Shown: piece by piece, positions 60,392 through 64,000 of the stretch | Layout: each line of letters begins with the position of its first letter | Position numbering within the stretch: the first letter of the stretch is position 1 | Source of the DNA: Saccopteryx bilineata | Taxonomy: Eukaryota; Chordata; Mammalia; Chiroptera; Emballonuridae | Direction of reading: 5' to 3' | DNA: 64,000 nucleotides | Assembly (NCBI RefSeq): GCF_036850765.1 | Contig: NC_089495.1 | Coordinates: forward strand, 69,106,410-69,170,409 | Notes under the pieces: generated by a model | Told to the model about the DNA's origin: nothing | What the model saw: the letters and a program-made list of their open reading frames with translations, nothing else | Databases searched by the model: none | Position numbers and translations under genes: made by a program

Positions 60392-60469
60392 AAACTATAA
60401 TCTTTTAATATACACATCAATATCACAATAAATACTAAAATAAAATGGAATCTATATTTTAAATGTAGT

Positions 60470-61812
60470 TTTATTTTTTGTTTTTTTAAGGTTTTTGTTT
60501 TATTAAATTTATTGGGGTAATATTGACTATAAGATCATATTAGTTTCAAGTATATATTTTTATGATACATAATATTCTCTTTGCATTGTGTGCTCACCAA
60601 CACAAGTCAAATCCTCTTTTAGCACTGTATATTTTACCCCCTTTACCATTTAATACCTCCTTATCTCCCCCCCCTTTCTTCTGGTAATCACCATACTTTT
60701 GTCAGTATCTATGAGTTTTTGTTTGTTTTTTTATTCGTTCATTTGTTGTTTTCAGTTTCATATACCACATATGAGTGAAATTATATAGTTTATTACTTTT
60801 TCTGACTTATTTCACTGAACATTATATTTTCAAGATCCATCCATGTTGTCGCAAATGACAACTTATGTCTGAATAGTATTTCATTGTTTATATGTACCAC
60901 ATCTTCTTGAAAATTTTGTGAATTTGATCCCAAAAGCAGGGAAGGAAAACCAAAAATAAATGAATGAGACTATATAAAATGAAAGATTCTGCACAACAAG
61001 AGGAACCACCAGGAAAAAAGGGCAACCAACCTAATGGGAAATAAATTTGCAAATGGCTCTGGCAAGGGGTTAATATCTAAAATATATAAAGAACTCATAC
61101 AACTCAACACCAAACAAACAACAATCCAATTAAAAATGGGTGAAGAGTGGCCCTTATCGAAGCTGCAGCTTCTTCCACATAGCTGCTGCAGTCAAAAAGG
61201 AGCCCAGAGTGACAGTTTTACTTGACGGTCGCCATTCTGTTTGCTATAACTGATCTGCAACATTTCAAGAAAAGACAACGCTGCGTGTAAAAGTCTAAAA
61301 TAAACAAATAAATAAATAAAAATTAAATTTAAATGGGTGAAGACCTGAACTGATGCTTTTCCCAAGAAGACATACAAAGGCCAACAGATATACAAAAAGA
61401 GGCTTAACTTTACTAGCTGTATGGAAATGAAAATCAAAACTACAATGAGAAGCAACCTCATGCCTGTTAGAATGACCATTATTAATAAGACAAGTAATAA
61501 CAAGTGCTAGAGAGGTTGTAGAGAAAAAGGAACTCTCATTCACTGCTGGTGAGAATGTAAACTGCTACAACTGCTATGGAAAACAGTAGCAAGATACCTC
61601 AAAAAAATTTAAAATAGAGTTACCACCATATGACCTAGCAACCCCACTACTGGGTTTCTACCAAAAAAGAAAAAAAAAAGAAAAAAAAATAAAACACTTA
61701 TTTGCAAAGACATAAGCATGTCTATGTTTATTGAAACATTATTCATAGTGACCAAGACATGGAAACAACCAAAGTGTTCTTCAATAAATGAATGGATTTT
61801 TAAAATGTGGCT
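60470..61812 (-). mobile_element. L1 with 5' inversion (twin-priming structure)
   Basis: 60470-60910 is antisense L1: the 3'UTR, then the ORF2 C-terminus. At 60911 the orientation flips, and 61034-61812 is sense ORF2 (LISKIYKELIQLNTKQTT through to NEWIFKMW). The sense part ends at the same ORF2 position (KMW) at which the antisense part begins (KMWYI), which is the signature of twin priming. A small retrocopy is inserted at 61147-61330. Flanks AAATGTAGTTTTATTTTT and AAATGTGGCTTACTTTTT are a possible decayed target duplication. Confidence 0.75.
61147..61330 (+). pseudogene. Small unidentified retrocopy inside the L1
   Basis: A 184-base insert with different composition (GC-richer, non-L1) is flanked by perfect 13-bp duplications AAATGGGTGAAGA (61134-61146 and 61331-61343). 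It carries a polyadenylation signal AATAAA near 61301 and an A-rich end. This is the structure of an L1-mobilised RNA copy, 5'-truncated. Short open stretches exist in two frames (for example VKKEPRVTVLLDGRHSVCYN then stop, and ILFAITDLQHFKKRQRCV then stop), but I cannot name the parent gene. It could also be an unknown SINE. Confidence 0.75.
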
Positions 61813-61815
61813 TAC

Positions 61816-62091
61816 TTTTTCAGACTATTCACAAACTTTTCAAAGAAAGTCATGAAAAATGGTGATATGAAAAGCAGTTTAACAGACAATATGTGTATGC
61901 TACATGGTGCTGAACTGCCTCAGGTTTTTCCCCATTTTTGTGTAACTTTGAGCACGCTATTTAAGATTTATAAACCTCTATTAATTCTTAATGGTCATAA
62001 TTATTTTTACATAGTTACTTGAGTATTAAATATATGACTTAAGATATATACATTTATCATCCTATTCAATGCTTACAACACTTAATGAAAA
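61816..62091. other. Unique spacer, nothing recognised
   Basis: No gene is seen; this is AT-rich sequence up to the hAT target duplication. Confidence 0.4.
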
Positions 62092-62099
62092 TCTTAGAC

Positions 62100-62430
62100 C
62101 AGGGGTCCCTAAACTACGGCCCACGGGCCGCATGCGGCCCCCTGAGGCCATTTATCCAGCACCCACCGCACTTCCCGAAGGGGCACCTCTTTCATTGGTG
62201 GTCAGTGAGAGGAGCATAGTTCCCATTGAAATACTGGTCAGTTTGTTGATTTAAATTTACTTGTTCTTTATTTTAAATATTGTATTTATTTCAGCTTTGT
62301 CTTTTTACTTTAAAATAAGATATGTGCAGTGTGCATAGGGATTTGTTCATAGTTTTCTTTATAGTCCGGCTCTCCAACGGTCTGAGGGACAGTGAACTGG
62401 CCCCCTGTGTAAAAAGTTTGGGGACCCCTG
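62100..62430. mobile_element. Non-autonomous hAT transposon, 331 bp
   Basis: The left end is CAGGGGTCCCTAAACTACGG and the right end in antisense is CAGGGGTCCCCAAACTTTTT, so terminal inverted bases match for about 15 with one change. Perfect 8-bp duplications TCTTAGAC lie at 62092-62099 and 62431-62438, the hAT hallmark. The interior contains CATTTATCCAGCACCCACCG and CTGGTCAGTTTGTTGATTTA and encodes no transposase. The ends resemble hAT families that spread in tetrapods by horizontal transfer (I think of OposCharlie1-like elements), but that name is from memory. Confidence 0.92.
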
Positions 62431-62613
62431 TCTTAGACCCATAGGTTAAGTGATACAATGAATGTGAAGTACTTGCATAATACCTAGGAATTAGGAATTA
62501 TCTAAAAAGTATTAAAACCGATATTATGAAGGTCACTGTGTTCATGAGAAAAATACCCATCAAATTATGGATAAAAAAAAATTATATACTGATCTGTAAA
62601 ATAAATGGATTAT

Positions 62614-62666
62614 CTAGTACTACCATAGTACCCGATTGGCATACTATGGTAGTCATTCTGTACTAG
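62614..62666. repeat. Hairpin with 17-bp stem and one bulge
   Basis: The 5' arm 62614-62630 (CTAGTACTACCATAGTA) pairs with 62642-62651 (TACTATGGTA) and 62660-62666 (GTACTAG). There is an 11-base loop and an 8-base bulge on the 3' side. There are no other element signs. Confidence 0.85.
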
Positions 62667-63339
62667 TTGATTTAATAAAAAGTGATATTTACATTTATGT
62701 TTTCATTTCAAAGTTATATCCTTAAGCAAATTTCAATCAAGAAAGAAGAGCCCTTTTAGCTTGTATAAATATCAACTCATCTCTTCATATTTTTTATCTT
62801 TAATGACAAAAAAACATTGGAAACATTTTTAAATTTGCCAAAAAAAATCATCAATATCAGACAACACAGTTCATTACTGATCATTCCACTGGCAGAGGAG
62901 TTTCAAGGAAGTGGTGGATAGAAAAGTAACTCACATAAGTAAGGATATGTTTTCAAAATAAAGCCCTTAAAAACAGCTTTTCTGATTTCAATTCCCAGTT
63001 CCAGTCTACTTCATTTCATTGACTCTATCAGCTTATCCTTTCTTGCACCTCATTGCTAGAGCACCATTTTCTTTTTCCTGACCAAGTCACCACCTACATC
63101 TCTTGCCACTTATTTTCAATGTCTTCTATTTACTATTTGTTTCCTTCCATACTTGAAATGGAGGATAGAGATATAAGGGAAAATATAGATATAGATGTAC
63201 ATACACCTGGTTCTTGGCCATTCTGTTCCACTTCACCATCTTTACTCTTTGACCTGAGGTGATTACTCTGGTAGTTTTTCTCATCAGCAATTAAATTTAC
63301 CAACACAGGAGTGAGACATATTACTTTCATTCATAAATA
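62667..63339. other. Unique spacer, nothing recognised
   Basis: No gene or clear repeat is seen. Confidence 0.4.
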
Positions 63340-64000
63340 ATTGTCCAGAATCCATCAAAAATATGAACCAACAATGTAGACTCAAACTCTTTCAAAAATA
63401 GAAGGGGAAAGAACACTTTCAAACTCCATTTACAAGGCCAACATTACCTTGCTACCAAAACCAGACTAGGATGCCACAAAGAAAAAAACATGTAGGCCAA
63501 TATATCTTTTAAACTTAGGTGAAAAAATACTCAACAAAATTTTAGCCAACTGAAATCAACAATACATTAGAATTATCATACACCGAGATCAAGTGAGATT
63601 TATTCTAGGGATGCAATGATAGTTTGACATCCATAAATATTAATCAATGTGATATACCACATTAACATAATGAAAAATAAAAATCATATGATCAGTTCAA
63701 TACATGCAAAAAAGAACTTGAATAAATTCAGAATCCATTTATGATAAAAATTCTCCAAAAGGTGAGTATAGATAGAATTTACCTCAACATAATTAATCAC
63801 ATATCAGATAAGCCCACATCATGCTCAACAGTAAAAAGCTGAATGTTTTTTCTCTAAGGTGAGAAAAAAGACAAGGTTGTCCACTCTTGCCACTTTTATA
63901 GTATTGGAAGTCTTAGCCTGAACAGTGGTGCAAGAAAAGGAAATAAAAAGCATCAAAATTAGAAAGAAAGAGATAACATGGTCTCTATTTCCAGATGGCA
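63340..64000 (+). mobile_element. Old L1 ORF2 (RT region) fragment, runs off the window
   Basis: Phrases follow the L1 reverse transcriptase domain: GGCCAATATATCTTTTAAAC, ACACCGAGATCAAGTGAGAT, TATTCTAGGGATGCAATGAT, and AAAAGACAAGGTTGTCCACT at the RQGCPLS position. It ends at CCAGATGGCA, where FADD would be. Many substitutions and stops occur, so it is an older subfamily than the two large L1s. Confidence 0.85.

Overview
The window looks like AT-rich, gene-free intergenic (or deep intronic) DNA from a mammal, most probably a bat. The main evidence is a set of tRNA-derived SINEs that I know from horseshoe and leaf-nosed bats (Rhinolophidae/Hipposideridae). Type A is about 380 bp with a head like GCCCTGGCCGGTTGGCTCAG. 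Type B is about 330 bp with a head like CCTGACCAGGYGGTRGCGCA. Type C is about 190 bp with a head like CCTGACCTGTGGTGGCGCAG, and I recall it as Rhin-1-like. Older and shorter relatives (type D) are also present. The bat assignment is inference from recalled family sequences; no search was run. I found no host protein-coding exon, tRNA gene, CRISPR array or bacterial-type gene.

Layout. 1-5399 is the 3' nine tenths of a recent L1, cut by the left window edge. 5.4-24.7 kb is unique AT-rich DNA with scattered SINEs, ancient MIR and L1 pieces, an unclassified LTR (18.3-18.7 kb), a Tigger-type transposon split by a solo LTR (19.8-20.9 kb), and an LTR followed by a primer-binding-site-like sequence (22.4-22.9 kb). 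24.78-25.78 kb is a deleted mariner-like transposon with long terminal inverted repeats, a remnant of a transposase DNA-binding domain, and a SINE inside it. 26-40 kb is again mostly unique, with old L1, MER5-like and MIR fragments and many SINEs. 40.3-44.7 kb is an antisense, internally deleted L1 that received a type B SINE and a solo LTR; the LTR then received a type C SINE. 48.0-53.9 kb is a second, nearly full-length L1 of the same subfamily and orientation as the first. 60.5-61.8 kb is an L1 whose 5' part is inverted (twin priming) and carries a small retrocopy. 62.10-62.43 kb is a short hAT element with a perfect 8-bp target duplication. The window ends inside another old L1.

All elements with coding remnants are disabled. 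Both large L1s carry several frameshifts and stops in ORF1 and ORF2, so neither can move by itself. The SINEs have A-rich tails and target duplications, as expected for L1-driven mobilisation. The value of the window is its layered insertion history: LTR into Tigger, SINE into LTR into L1, SINE into mariner, and retrocopy into inverted L1. It also has two notable palindromes. I saw no convincing new functional system.
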